Assembly (NCBI RefSeq): GCF_030530945.1
Contig: NZ_JAUMTZ010000004.1
Location: 184,162 to 248,161 of the forward strand
Origin: Kocuria sp.
GTDB taxonomy: Bacteria > Actinomycetota > Actinomycetes > Actinomycetales > Micrococcaceae
DNA length: 64,000 bases
Direction of reading: 5' to 3'
Positions within the stretch are counted from its first letter, which is position 1; each line of letters begins with the position of its first letter. Under the pieces are notes generated by a model that saw only the letters and a program-made list of their open reading frames with translations, did not search any database and was not told the DNA's origin. Below are positions 44,315 to 52,471 of this stretch, in pieces. The translations under genes and the position numbers were made by a program.

Positions 44315-45526
44315 GTGCCGCACCCCCCTCACGGAGCTGCTCTCCGCCACGGCATGACCGACCGGCGGGTGGTGGGCCTCAGAGAGCGCCTGCTGCGCGC
44401 TGGCGCCACGGACACCGCTATCGCAGTGGATGCGGTGTCCGACCCCTCCGTCTTCGACGGGCCCGTGGACCGCGCGGTGCGGGGTTTCCAGCAGCACAAG
44501 GGCCTCATCGTGGACGGCGTGGTGGGCCCCGAGACGGAGTCGGCGCTCAACGACGCCCAGTACAGTCTGGGTGACCGGCCCCTCTCCTTCCGGGAGGAGC
44601 ATCCCCTGCACGGCGAGGACGTGGCGGAGCTGCAGACCAACCTGTCCCTGTTGGGTTTCTACTACGGCCACCTGGACGGCACGTTCACCCGTCAGACGGA
44701 GTACGCCGTGCGGGAGCTGCAGAGCAGTCTGGGGCTTCCCGCGGACGGTGTGGTGGCACTGGACACCCTCACCGGCCTGGCCCGGGTGAGCAAGAAGATC
44801 ACCTCGTCCAAGGCCTTTTCGCTGCGCGACCACCGTCGCCTCGAGAGCCTCAGCGAGGCCCTGCGTGACCGCGAGGTGATCCTGGTTCCTTCGGGGGCGA
44901 TCACGCAGGAGGACCCAGAGGGCGCTCCTGAGTTCTTCAACCGTGACCAGGACGAGATCACGCGGGACGTTGCACTGCGCACCTGTGACCTGCTGCGGAC
45001 CGTGGGCGCTGCCCCCCTGCTCGTGGACCCCGTCACGACATCCGCAGAGACCCCCTCGGCCTCGGTGACCGTGGCGGGCAGCACCGGGGAGGCTCTGGCC
45101 GAGCATCCGGCGGCCCTCGTGCTGTACCTCCAGTGCGACTGGAACCGCTCCCCCCAGGCCCAGGGAGTTGCCACGTTCTTCTGGGGAGACCCCGCCTCCG
45201 GGCAGCCCCACGCCCCCATCGGCGAACTGGCCTCCACCATGATTCTCCGAGAGCTGGTGGCCCGGACGGGGGCCCAGGACCTGGGAGCGCACGGCCGCCA
45301 GTGGCACGCTCTGCGCTCCGGGGGAACGGCTGCCGCGTGGGTGGCACTCGGCTACCTCTCCCACCAGGACGAGGCCGCGAACCTCCGCGACGACACCTAC
45401 CGGGCCCGACTGGCGGAATCCCTTCTGTGCGGTCTGCAGCGTGTCCTGACGCGATCCCCGGAGTCCACGGCCACGGGCACCATGAGTCTCAAGGACATCC
45501 AGAGCTACTACCGCCGGAACCCATGA
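44315..45526 (+). CDS. cwlM: CwlM-like regulator, catalytically degenerate N-acetylmuramoyl-L-alanine amidase homologue
   Basis: 403 residues from GTG 44315, with AGAGGAGAA upstream. Two peptidoglycan-binding repeats come first: DGPVDRAVRGFQQHKGLIVD and DGTFTRQTEYAVRELQSSLG. The amidase_3-like domain follows, but its zinc ligands are missing: the first-strand His is replaced in ILVPSGAIT, and the SLHxN-type motif has become LYLQCDWNRSP. No signal peptide or membrane segment is seen, so it should be cytoplasmic. The position next to trxA and parB equals mycobacterial cwlM (Rv3915), which when phosphorylated activates MurA. The tail contains Thr at alternating positions (STATGTMS) like the phosphorylated Thr cluster of the mycobacterial protein. 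Role in MurA control is inferred from that homologue. Confidence 0.85.
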   Translation: MPHPPHGAALRHGMTDRRVVGLRERLLRAGATDTAIAVDAVSDPSVFDGPVDRAVRGFQQHKGLIVDGVVGPETESALNDAQYSLGDRPLSFREEHPLHGEDVAELQTNLSLLGFYYGHLDGTFTRQTEYAVRELQSSLGLPADGVVALDTLTGLARVSKKITSSKAFSLRDHRRLESLSEALRDREVILVPSGAITQEDPEGAPEFFNRDQDEITRDVALRTCDLLRTVGAAPLLVDPVTTSAETPSASVTVAGSTGEALAEHPAALVLYLQCDWNRSPQAQGVATFFWGDPASGQPHAPIGELASTMILRELVARTGAQDLGAHGRQWHALRSGGTAAAWVALGYLSHQDEAANLRDDTYRARLAESLLCGLQRVLTRSPESTATGTMSLKDIQSYYRRNP

Positions 45527-45590
45527 GCACTGGGAGCCCTCCTCGCTACTCATGGGATCAGGAGTGGCGGGGCCTCCTCCCCGAAAGACG

Positions 45591-45628
45591 AAGGGCCGCG
45601 ATGTTTCACGTGAAACATCGCGGCCCTT
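45591..45628. other. parS: parS site inside a 38-bp palindrome (parS1), likely also a terminator
   Basis: Bases 45602-45617 are a perfect 16-bp parS (TGTTTCACGTGAAACA). The flanks extend the symmetry without mismatch to 45591-45628. It lies in the 162-bp gap between the convergent genes cwlM and parB, where a hairpin terminator would be expected. Confidence 0.9.
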
Positions 45629-45688
45629 GGCGCTTACCCGGCCCGACTAGGCACGTTCACCGACGCACTGGTCAGCCGGTGCGTTGCC

Positions 45689-47446
45689 TCAGGACTCCGG
45701 CTCGAGTTTCGGGTCCAGGACGTCGATGATGCGGTTCAGGTCCTCCACCGAGGCGAACTCGATGGTCATCTTTCCCTTCCGCGCTCCCAGCTGAATCTTC
45801 ACGCTGGTGTCGAGCTTGTCCGAGAAGGCGTCGGCGATGTACCCCAGCCGGTCGTCGTGCCGCGTGGCAGGAGCCTTCCGCCTGCTGGGAGTTTTGGCGG
45901 ATCCGCCAGACAGAGCGACCGCTTCCTCCGTGGCCCGCACCGAGAGACCCTCAGCAACGATCCTCTGAGCCAGCCGCTCCATCTCCACCGGGTCGCTCAG
46001 ACCGAGCAGGGCCCGCGCGTGGCCGGAGCTGAGGACGCCCGCCGCCACCCGGCGCTGCACCAGGGCGGGCAGACGCAGCAGGCGCAAGGTGTTGGAGATC
46101 TGCGGCCTGGACCGGCCGATGCGCTCCGAGAGCTGCTCCTGCGTGGCGCCGAACTCCTCCATCAGCTGCTGGTAGGCGGCCGCCTCCTCGAGAGGGTTCA
46201 GCTGGGCGCGGTGCAGGTTCTCAAGCAGGGCATCCCGGAGGAGGTCGTTGTCCGCGGTGTCTCTGATGATGGCAGGGATGGTGCTCATTCCTGCCTCCTG
46301 AACGGCACGCCAGCGACGCTCCCCCATCACCAGCTCGTACGACTGCTCGCCGCCGTCATGGCTCGGCCGCACCACGATGGGCTGCAGGACCCCGAGCTCA
46401 CGCACGGAAAACGCCAGCTCGGCCAGTTCGTCCTCGTCGAAGACCTGGCGTGGCTGCTTCCGGTTCGGGTGGATGTCGGAGACCGGGAGCTCCGCAAAGA
46501 CCGCTCCAGGGACTGCTTGCAGAGCGGCATTTCCCTCGGGGGTGTTCTCGCGAGCCGCTGGCTCCCCCGCGTCTCGCCCTCCAGGCTGCCCCGACGCCGC
46601 GCTGGAAAGGGCGCCGGAACCATCTTCCGAGCTGGTGGGGGACGCTTTCGTGGCTGCCCCCGTTGTGGACTTCACGGGCTCATGCGCCTGCTCCGCTTTC
46701 GCGTTCTGCGATTCCTGCGCGCTGTCGCGCTGAACAGGCGAACTCCTTGTCGCAGCCCCGGATGATACTGCTCCCCCGGCCCCAGCCGTCGTGGCGGGTG
46801 CGGGGGCCGATGTTTCACGTGAAACATCGGGGCCATCAGCTGACTCGCGCTTCGGTGTGGCCCGTCCTGTCTTGATGGGAAGGGTCTCCTGCGCTTCGCT
46901 TGCGGTGCCCGGTGAGTCACTCTCTGACTCCTCAATCTCCGGTTCGGCCTCCGACGGAAGAAAGAACATGTCCACAGGCCGGCTCACTGAGGTGGTGCTG
47001 CGAAGTGCCTGCCCCATGTCCCGGCGCCGCCGCGTCCCTTGACCCGAGCGGGCGGAAGAACTCCGGCCAGCGGGCGATGTTTCACGTGAAACATCGCCGC
47101 TCTGGCGATCCGACCCTCCATCACTCCCGCTTTCGGCGCCAGCCGCCGACACTGGCTCGATCGAACCTGTTGCTCCCGCCCCGGTGGAGGATGCAGACGG
47201 CGCGGGGGGCGTCTCGGCTTCCGCGCTCTGACGCCGGGTACCCCGCCCTCGACTGGACGTGGAAGCCGCGCCAGTGCGGTCACCCGAGTTTTTAGCGCTT
47301 CCGCGCTCTGGACGGGTGCGACGCTCCGCGGTCGAATCTTCTTCCGCAGTCCTGTTCGCCTTGGCACCCGCCTCTTCTTCCACGGGTGTTCCACTGGGGA
47401 TGAGGGCCCCGAGACCCCGTCCCAGACCGCGACGTCGTTCCACCAC
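45689..47446 (-). CDS. parB: chromosome partitioning protein ParB with long disordered N-terminal region
   Basis: 585 residues, against 330-400 in most homologues. The N-terminus MVERRRGLGRGLGALIPSG is the usual ParA-contact peptide. About residues 20-305 are Ser/Ala/Glu-rich and low in complexity. The core then begins at VFAELPVSDIHPNRKQPRQV (near 312), with the CTP-binding MGERRWRAVQEAG, ALLENLHRAQLNPLEEA, a helix-turn-helix (TQEQLSERIGRSRPQISNTL) and the C-terminal dimer domain. ParB loads at parS, slides as a CTP-dependent clamp and recruits ParA and condensin. Two parS sites (46811 and 47078) lie inside this gene and both encode VSRET in the low-complexity region. Confidence 0.95.
   Translation of the reverse strand: MVERRRGLGRGLGALIPSGTPVEEEAGAKANRTAEEDSTAERRTRPERGSAKNSGDRTGAASTSSRGRGTRRQSAEAETPPAPSASSTGAGATGSIEPVSAAGAESGSDGGSDRQSGDVSRETSPAGRSSSARSGQGTRRRRDMGQALRSTTSVSRPVDMFFLPSEAEPEIEESESDSPGTASEAQETLPIKTGRATPKRESADGPDVSRETSAPAPATTAGAGGAVSSGAATRSSPVQRDSAQESQNAKAEQAHEPVKSTTGAATKASPTSSEDGSGALSSAASGQPGGRDAGEPAARENTPEGNAALQAVPGAVFAELPVSDIHPNRKQPRQVFDEDELAELAFSVRELGVLQPIVVRPSHDGGEQSYELVMGERRWRAVQEAGMSTIPAIIRDTADNDLLRDALLENLHRAQLNPLEEAAAYQQLMEEFGATQEQLSERIGRSRPQISNTLRLLRLPALVQRRVAAGVLSSGHARALLGLSDPVEMERLAQRIVAEGLSVRATEEAVALSGGSAKTPSRRKAPATRHDDRLGYIADAFSDKLDTSVKIQLGARKGKMTIEFASVEDLNRIIDVLDPKLEPES
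46811..46826. other. parS: parS site (parS2), inside parB
   Basis: Perfect 16-bp match to the parS consensus, in the coding region of parB; on the coding strand it reads as Val-Ser-Arg-Glu-Thr near residue 206. Confidence 0.95.
47078..47093. other. parS: parS site (parS3), inside parB
   Basis: Perfect 16-bp match, in parB near residue 117, again read as Val-Ser-Arg-Glu-Thr in the same frame as parS2. Confidence 0.95.
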
Positions 47447-47593
47447 AGGAGAGTCCTTTCACGCGCTGATGTTCGTCACCATCGTAGCCGGGGCGGTGGC
47501 TCCGCATGGGGCTGTGCATCTCGTGGCTCGCAGCGGCGACACCTGTGATTACTCGGAGTGGTGCGAAAGAAGCCCCCCATGAAGAAGCCCCGA

Positions 47594-47609
47594 TGTTTCA
47601 CGTGAAACA
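47594..47609. other. parS: parS site (parS4), between parA and parB
   Basis: Perfect 16-bp match in the 199-bp gap between parA and parB. The symmetry extends to a 30-bp perfect palindrome (47587-47616), so it may also act as an intercistronic hairpin. Confidence 0.95.
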
Positions 47610-47645
47610 TCGGGGCCAAATCCGCAAGGGACTGACTCTGCCGAG

Positions 47646-48689
47646 TCAGGCTCGCGGATCCCGACTCGCCAGCTCGGCGGCCGCCTCCAGATAGGAGAGC
47701 GCTCCGGTGGAGCTGGGGTCGTACGTGATGACGCTCTGCTGGTAGCTCGGGGCCTCCGAGATGCGGACGGAGCGCGGGATCATGGTCTCCATGACTTCCT
47801 CGGGGAAGTGCTGCCGCACCTCGTCCGCCACCTGGGAGGCCAGGTTCGTTCGCCCGTCGTACATGGTGAGCAGGATGGAGGAGACCTTGAGGTCCGGGTT
47901 CAGGTGCTTTTGGATCATCTTGATGTTGTTCAGGAGCTGGCTGAGGCCCTCCAGTGCGTAGTACTCGCACTGGATGGGGATCAGCACCTCGGTGGCGGCC
48001 ACAAAAGCGTTGATGGTCAGCAGCCCCAGACTCGGCGGGCAGTCGATGAACACGTAGTCCAGCCGCGGGAGCCCCTGTTCTTCCCGGGCCTTGGCGTACT
48101 CGGCCAGCGCACGCTGCAGCCGCTGCTCGCGGGCGACCACCGAGACCAGTTCGATCTCAGCCCCCGCCAGGTCGATGGTGGCCGGAAGCACCCAGAGGTT
48201 CTCCATCTCGGGAGACTTGGTGACCACGTCGGCCACGGGCACCTCGTCGATGAGAATGTCGTAGACGGAGTCGGCGTCCGCCCCGTGCGGGATTCCCAGA
48301 GCGGTCGAGGCATTGCCCTGCGGGTCGTTGTCCACGACCAGCACGTGCTGGCCCTGCTGGGCGAGGGCCACGGCCAGATTGACCGACGTGCTGGTCTTGC
48401 CCACGCCACCCTTCTGGTTGCTGATGGTGATGTACCGCGTGGCAGCAGGGTGCTCGAGATGCACGTTTTTCAGCTTCGCGCGGCGTGTGTTCTCTTCCAC
48501 GAGTTTCCTCCCCAGGGCGGTATCCGCCACCGCGTCTTGTGCTGCAAGGCCAACATGGCCTTCTGTTTCACGTGAAACATGCTTGCCACGGTCAGGAACA
48601 ACTTTTTCCGACTGTGAGGCGGGATCAGGCGGCAACCCGAAGTCATGTCCGCGGGTGACTGCTCTCTCAGAGTGCTCCGGGGTGCTCAT
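47646..48689 (-). CDS. parA: chromosome partitioning ATPase ParA (Soj)
   Basis: 347 residues from ATG 48689, preceded by GGAAGGGACG. Deviant Walker A motif NQKGGVGKTSTSVNLAVALA with the signature Lys, Walker A' DNDPQGNAST, and Walker B YVFIDCPPSLGLLTINA. A 90-residue N-terminal extension is longer than usual; at residues 37-42 it includes HVSRET, encoded by parS5. ParA binds DNA non-specifically with ATP and positions ParB-origin complexes. The start at 48725 is possible but lacks a ribosome site. Confidence 0.95.
   Translation of the reverse strand: MSTPEHSERAVTRGHDFGLPPDPASQSEKVVPDRGKHVSRETEGHVGLAAQDAVADTALGRKLVEENTRRAKLKNVHLEHPAATRYITISNQKGGVGKTSTSVNLAVALAQQGQHVLVVDNDPQGNASTALGIPHGADADSVYDILIDEVPVADVVTKSPEMENLWVLPATIDLAGAEIELVSVVAREQRLQRALAEYAKAREEQGLPRLDYVFIDCPPSLGLLTINAFVAATEVLIPIQCEYYALEGLSQLLNNIKMIQKHLNPDLKVSSILLTMYDGRTNLASQVADEVRQHFPEEVMETMIPRSVRISEAPSYQQSVITYDPSSTGALSYLEAAAELASRDPRA
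48564..48579. other. parS: parS site (parS5), inside parA
   Basis: Perfect 16-bp match in the N-terminal coding region of parA, read as Val-Ser-Arg-Glu-Thr at residues 38-42. Confidence 0.95.
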
Positions 48690-48769
48690 CGACGTCCCTT
48701 CCGTGGCCGGTGCGTTCCACCGCACAGCTTATCGACACCCCGGGTGGGCCCGCCGGGCAACGGCCCAGG

Positions 48770-49501
48770 TCACAGGGACAGGCGGACCACGGTGGTGGGC
48801 TCATCCAGCAGATCCCCGCCCACGGTCAGGACCTCGGAGGACCTCACACCGAAGCGGGAGAACTTCTTGGACGCCTTCTGCAGCTCTGTCTCTGCGCTGC
48901 GGCCCTTGAGCGCCAGGAGCTCACCGGTGCCCCTGAGCAGGGGAAGCGTGATGTCCACGAGACCCACCAGGGCGGCGACTGCGCGGGCGGTCACCACGTC
49001 CACGGGCCCCACGTCCTTCCGGGCCTGCTCGGCACGGGCGCGAAGCACACGAACGTTCTCCAGTCCGAGATCCGCAATGACCTCCTCCAACCACACCACG
49101 CGGCGTTCGAGCGGTTCCACCAGGGTGATTGTCAGGTCCGGCCGGGCGATGGCCAGGCACAGCCCGGGCAGTCCAGCCCCGGATCCCACGTCCACCACGC
49201 GAGCGTCGGGTGCGATCAGCTCCTGGACCACCGCGCAGTTGAGCACGTGGCGCTCCCACAGCCGCGGTGCCTCACGCGGGCCGATAAGACCCCGGACAAT
49301 CCCGGAAGACGCCAGGTGCTCCGTGTAGCGCTGCGCCAGGGGCAGCCGGTCACCAAAGATCTGCTCGGCTGACGCCTCCAGGTCCCCGAGTTCCGGGGCC
49401 GGCTGAGGACCCGGGGCAGAACGCGCGGCCGTCCCGTCCGACACACCGACACCGGGACGGCCCTCGTCCCGAGGGTCCGGCATGCGAGTGTTCCCGGTCA
49501 T
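48770..49501 (-). CDS. rsmG: 16S rRNA (guanine-N7)-methyltransferase RsmG (GidB)
   Basis: 243 residues. The S-adenosylmethionine motif DVGSGAGLPGLCLAI and the acidic loop VEPLERR follow an N-terminal helix bundle (RYTEHLASSGIVRGLIGPRE, ERHVLNCAVV). RsmG methylates G527 (E. coli numbering) of 16S rRNA; its loss gives low-level streptomycin resistance. The ATG at 49501 overlaps the khpB stop by 4 bases. Confidence 0.94.
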   Translation of the reverse strand: MTGNTRMPDPRDEGRPGVGVSDGTAARSAPGPQPAPELGDLEASAEQIFGDRLPLAQRYTEHLASSGIVRGLIGPREAPRLWERHVLNCAVVQELIAPDARVVDVGSGAGLPGLCLAIARPDLTITLVEPLERRVVWLEEVIADLGLENVRVLRARAEQARKDVGPVDVVTARAVAALVGLVDITLPLLRGTGELLALKGRSAETELQKASKKFSRFGVRSSEVLTVGGDLLDEPTTVVRLSL

Positions 49502-50040
49502 TCGCCGACCGAGACCACGATGTGGCGGGCCGCGCCCTCACCCTCGGACACCGAGAGCAGCCCGGCCTCGGCGACGGCGTCGTGGACGATCTTGCGTTCA
49601 TAGGGGGAAAGGGGCGGCAGGTGGACCCGCCCACCCTCCTCCGTGGCCCTGGAGACGGCCTCGTCCGCCATGGTGCGAAGCTCACCAGCACGCACGTCAC
49701 GGTGGCCGGCAACGTCCAGGATGAGGCGGCTGCGGCGGTCGGTGGCGCTGAGCACGGCCAGGCGCACGAGCTCCTGCAGGGCCTCGAGGGTCTCCCCGTG
49801 CTCGCCCACGAGGGTGCGCAGATCGGCGTCGTCCCCGTCCTCGGCGAGGACCGAGACGTAGGTGCGCCCGTCACGTACCTCGATCTCGATGTCGCCGTCG
49901 ATGTCAGCGGTGTCGAGCAGCTCCTCGATGTAGTCGGCCGCGACCTCCCCCTCCTCCTCGAGCTGCGAGAGTTCGGAGTCCTCGGTGGCTGCCGGGGTGT
50001 CCTGTGCGGCGGGGTCCTGCGGGGTGTCCGTGTCCTTCAT
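49498..50040 (-). CDS. khpB: KhpB/Jag, R3H and KH-domain RNA-binding protein
   Basis: 180 residues from ATG 50040. After a 35-residue acidic N-terminus comes the KH domain (YVSVLAEDGDDADLRTLVGE, GETLEALQELVRLAVLS), then the R3H domain with its RTMADEAV and LPPLSPYERKIVHDAVAE. The N-terminal Jag domain of firmicutes is missing, normal for actinobacteria. The protein binds RNA with KhpA and influences cell division and envelope growth. It sits 13 bases after yidC. Confidence 0.9.
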   Translation of the reverse strand: MKDTDTPQDPAAQDTPAATEDSELSQLEEEGEVAADYIEELLDTADIDGDIEIEVRDGRTYVSVLAEDGDDADLRTLVGEHGETLEALQELVRLAVLSATDRRSRLILDVAGHRDVRAGELRTMADEAVSRATEEGGRVHLPPLSPYERKIVHDAVAEAGLLSVSEGEGAARHIVVSVGE

Positions 50041-50053
50041 GGGGTGTGCCCTC

Positions 50054-51037
50054 TCAGCCGTTGTTCTTCTTGGACTGCTGCCTCTGCCGCTTCTTGGACA
50101 CCGGCTGGGTGCGCTGGCCGGCGGCGGCACGCTCCCGCTGCTCCTCGAGCTTCTCCTCGTGCTCCTTCTTGGACATGCCCACCGGGGGCAGGCCCTTGGC
50201 CGCACGGCGCTCGTTGAGCTCACGCTCCGCCTGGGAGCCCTTGGTGGGGTTGTTGCGGATGACCCACCACTGCTGGCCCATGGACCACAGGTTGGAGATG
50301 GTCCAGTAGACGAGGACGCCCAGGGGGAAGTTGATGCCGCCGATCGCGAAGATGAGGGGGAACAGGTACAGCATCATCTGCTGCTGGCGGTACATGGGGG
50401 ACTCTTTCGCGGAGTCGCTCATGTTGCGCGCCGTCAGCTGCCGCTGGGTGATGAACTGCGTGGCGCTCATGGCCACGATCATCACGACCGCCAGGATGAT
50501 GGTGGCCGCGTGGTTGCCGTTGCCCGGCTGCATCAGGGTGGAGAACAGGGGGGCGCCGAAGATCGTGGACCGGTCGAACTGCTGCACCATCTCGGGCGTC
50601 AGCAGGTGGATCGCCTCGTTGTTCTGGGCCGCCTGCGGCACCGAGCGCAGCACCTGGAACAGGGCGAAGAAGATGGGCATCTGCACGATGATGGGCAGGC
50701 ACGCCGCGAACGGGTTGGAGCCGTGCTCCTTGTAGAGGGCCATCTGCTCCTCCGCCATGGCCTGGCGGGAGAGCTGGTCCTTCTTGCCCTTGTACTTGGC
50801 CTGCAGCTTGGCCATCTCCGGCTGCAGCTCCTGCATGCCGCGCATGGACTTGATCTGCTTCAGGAACAGGGGAATGGTCAGCGTGCGCATCACCAGGGTC
50901 AGACCCACGATGCACAGCACCCAGGTGAAGCCCGAGGCCGGATCCAGACCCACCAGTGTGAACAGCGCGTGGAAGGCCCACAGGACCGCGGACACGATCC
51001 ATTTGAAAGGCAAGAGGATGATGTCGAAGAAGTTCAT
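50054..51037 (-). CDS. yidC: membrane protein insertase YidC
   Basis: 327 residues with five to six hydrophobic segments. MNFFDIILLPFKWIVSAVLW is the first membrane helix. The hairpin EMAKLQAKYKGKKDQLSRQA and YKEHGSNPFAACLPIIVQMP are YidC/Oxa1 signatures. The tail is basic (SKKRQRQQSKKNNG), able to bind ribosomes. YidC inserts membrane proteins with or without SecYEG. ATG 51037 overlaps the yidD stop by 4 bases. Confidence 0.95.
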   Translation of the reverse strand: MNFFDIILLPFKWIVSAVLWAFHALFTLVGLDPASGFTWVLCIVGLTLVMRTLTIPLFLKQIKSMRGMQELQPEMAKLQAKYKGKKDQLSRQAMAEEQMALYKEHGSNPFAACLPIIVQMPIFFALFQVLRSVPQAAQNNEAIHLLTPEMVQQFDRSTIFGAPLFSTLMQPGNGNHAATIILAVVMIVAMSATQFITQRQLTARNMSDSAKESPMYRQQQMMLYLFPLIFAIGGINFPLGVLVYWTISNLWSMGQQWWVIRNNPTKGSQAERELNERRAAKGLPPVGMSKKEHEEKLEEQRERAAAGQRTQPVSKKRQRQQSKKNNG

Positions 51038-51540
51038 CGAGCGTTGGCTCCTTGAGACGCGCGGTGGCGGTCCGGGCAGTCGCGCATGTGCTCACGCGCG
51101 AGATTCGGGTGGTTGAGCAGAACGATCTTGGGGGTCGCGGCCAGCGAGGGGAACTGCCGCCCTCCCCCTGGGACCCTGTCGATCCCGCCCGCGGCCCACG
51201 GGTGGCACCGCAGCAGCCGACTCACGGTCAGGCCCAGCCCTCGCACCGCACCGTGCACTGTGACGGCCTCCAGCGCATACGCGGAGCACGAGGGGAAGTA
51301 GCGGCACACGTCCCCGTAGAGAGGGGAGACGATCGCGCGGTAGAGCTTGAGCACGGCAATGCACAGGTTCTGCGGCGCATGCAGGACGGCCCGCCAGAAG
51401 CCGCCGGCCACGTGGTACTCGTGGGGCGCACGGGCCAGGAGCTGCTCGGGGGACACTGCCGGTGTCACGTCCGCGTCTCCTTCCCGGGTTCCTGCGAAGA
51501 ACGTTACGGCATGGGGGACCCTCGGTGCGGTGGTCGTCAC
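51034..51540 (-). CDS. yidD: membrane protein insertion efficiency factor YidD
   Basis: 168 residues; the core KLYRAIVSPLYGDVCRYFPS and CSAYALEAV with GLGLTVSRLLRCHPWAAGG is the YidD (DUF37) signature. It carries longer N- and C-terminal tails than the ~85-residue E. coli protein, as is usual in actinobacteria. It overlaps rnpA by the ATGA at 51537-51540. YidD aids YidC-dependent insertion; its mechanism is unclear. Confidence 0.9.
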   Translation of the reverse strand: MTTTAPRVPHAVTFFAGTREGDADVTPAVSPEQLLARAPHEYHVAGGFWRAVLHAPQNLCIAVLKLYRAIVSPLYGDVCRYFPSCSAYALEAVTVHGAVRGLGLTVSRLLRCHPWAAGGIDRVPGGGRQFPSLAATPKIVLLNHPNLAREHMRDCPDRHRASQGANAR

Positions 51541-51878
51541 CGGAGACGGCGCACCGCGGCGTCGACCGCCGCGCGGTAGTCCCGGGCGAGGTCCTGCCAG
51601 GACGCCTCGGCGGAGGGCGGCAGGGCGCGAACCACGAGATCCGTTCCGTGGGGACGATCGCGGACCGTCTCGGCGCTGAGCTCCCTGAGCCGCCGCTTGA
51701 CCCTGTTGCGCGTCACGGCGTTACCCACCGCCTTGGACACCACGAATCCCACGCGCGTGGGCTCCCCGGTGCCGTCGCGAACGGATACGACGACGTTCCG
51801 GCGGCCGTTGCGGGCGCCGGAACGTACGGTTGCTGAAAACAGCGCAGAGGTCCGCATCCGATGCCTGGTGGGCAGCAC
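51537..51878 (-). CDS. rnpA: ribonuclease P protein component
   Basis: 113 residues from GTG 51878. The family signature RVGFVVSKAVGNAVTRNRVK with RRLREL is present, including the basic RNR motif that contacts the RNase P RNA. It processes the 5' ends of tRNAs. It lies 30 bases downstream of rpmH and starts the rnpA-yidD-yidC chain of overlapping genes. Confidence 0.95.
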   Translation of the reverse strand: MLPTRHRMRTSALFSATVRSGARNGRRNVVVSVRDGTGEPTRVGFVVSKAVGNAVTRNRVKRRLRELSAETVRDRPHGTDLVVRALPPSAEASWQDLARDYRAAVDAAVRRLR

Positions 51879-51908
51879 GATGCGAACCTCGCGAGGGTGG
51901 GGAAGGGC

Positions 51909-52046
51909 TCAGGCCGACAGGCTGGCGCGGCCCTTGCTGCGGCGGGCGCCGATGATGGCGCGGCCGGCGCGGGTGCGCATGCGGGCACGGAAGCCGTGCT
52001 TGCGGGCGCGGCGGCGGTTGTTCGGCTGGAAAGTCCGCTTGGGCAT
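51909..52046 (-). CDS. rpmH: 50S ribosomal protein L34
   Basis: 45 residues. The sequence begins MPKRTFQPNNRRRARKHGFR and is mostly Arg and Lys, as in all L34 proteins. It is divergent from dnaA, the arrangement conserved in most bacteria. The promoter must lie in the 425-bp gap to dnaA. Confidence 0.97.
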   Translation of the reverse strand: MPKRTFQPNNRRRARKHGFRARMRTRAGRAIIGARRSKGRASLSA

Positions 52047-52471
52047 TAGTCACTCCATGAGGTTGGACTACGGTGTGCCAGCTGCGATCCGTCGCAGAGG
52101 GCGCACGCGGTAGGTTTCTGGGGGCATGCGGACACGCAGAAATCGCGATCCTACACGCACAAGACTGATTCACAGTAGTCAAAGGCGTCCGGGGGGTCAA
52201 ATTCCGGAGCCGTGTCCGAGCCCTCCACAGATGTGCACACCGCAACCCCCAGGGGTGTGGAAAACGCCGTCGGAGCCCCGCGCGGAGGCACGTTATCCCC
52301 AGGCGGGAACTACAGTGGTGTAGTTCCTCTGCGCCGCGAATCCGGGCTATGAAGTGCCCGGACACATGTTCTACGCTGAGTCTCCCGGCCGCCCCCACGA
52401 AGTTTATCCACCGGTGTGTACAACTCTGTGGAAAACTGGGCGGTCCCGGTCCGTCACGTCAGGAGTTGCTC
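52047..52471. promoter_or_regulatory. rpmH-dnaA intergenic region with DnaA boxes and a palindrome
   Basis: 425 bp. DnaA-box-like sequences are TGTGGAAAA (52256 and 52427), TTATCCCCA (52293) and TTATCCACC (52404). A perfect inverted repeat, GGAACTACA and TGTAGTTCC around GTGG, occupies 52306-52327. Promoters for rpmH (leftward) and dnaA (rightward) must both be here; I cannot fix their exact sites. The DnaA boxes suggest self-control of dnaA or a second part of the origin. Confidence 0.7.

Noticed and set aside
48770..49501. parS inside rsmG, as in some other bacteria
   Set aside because: I searched this stretch for TGTTTCACGTGAAACA and near matches by eye and found none.
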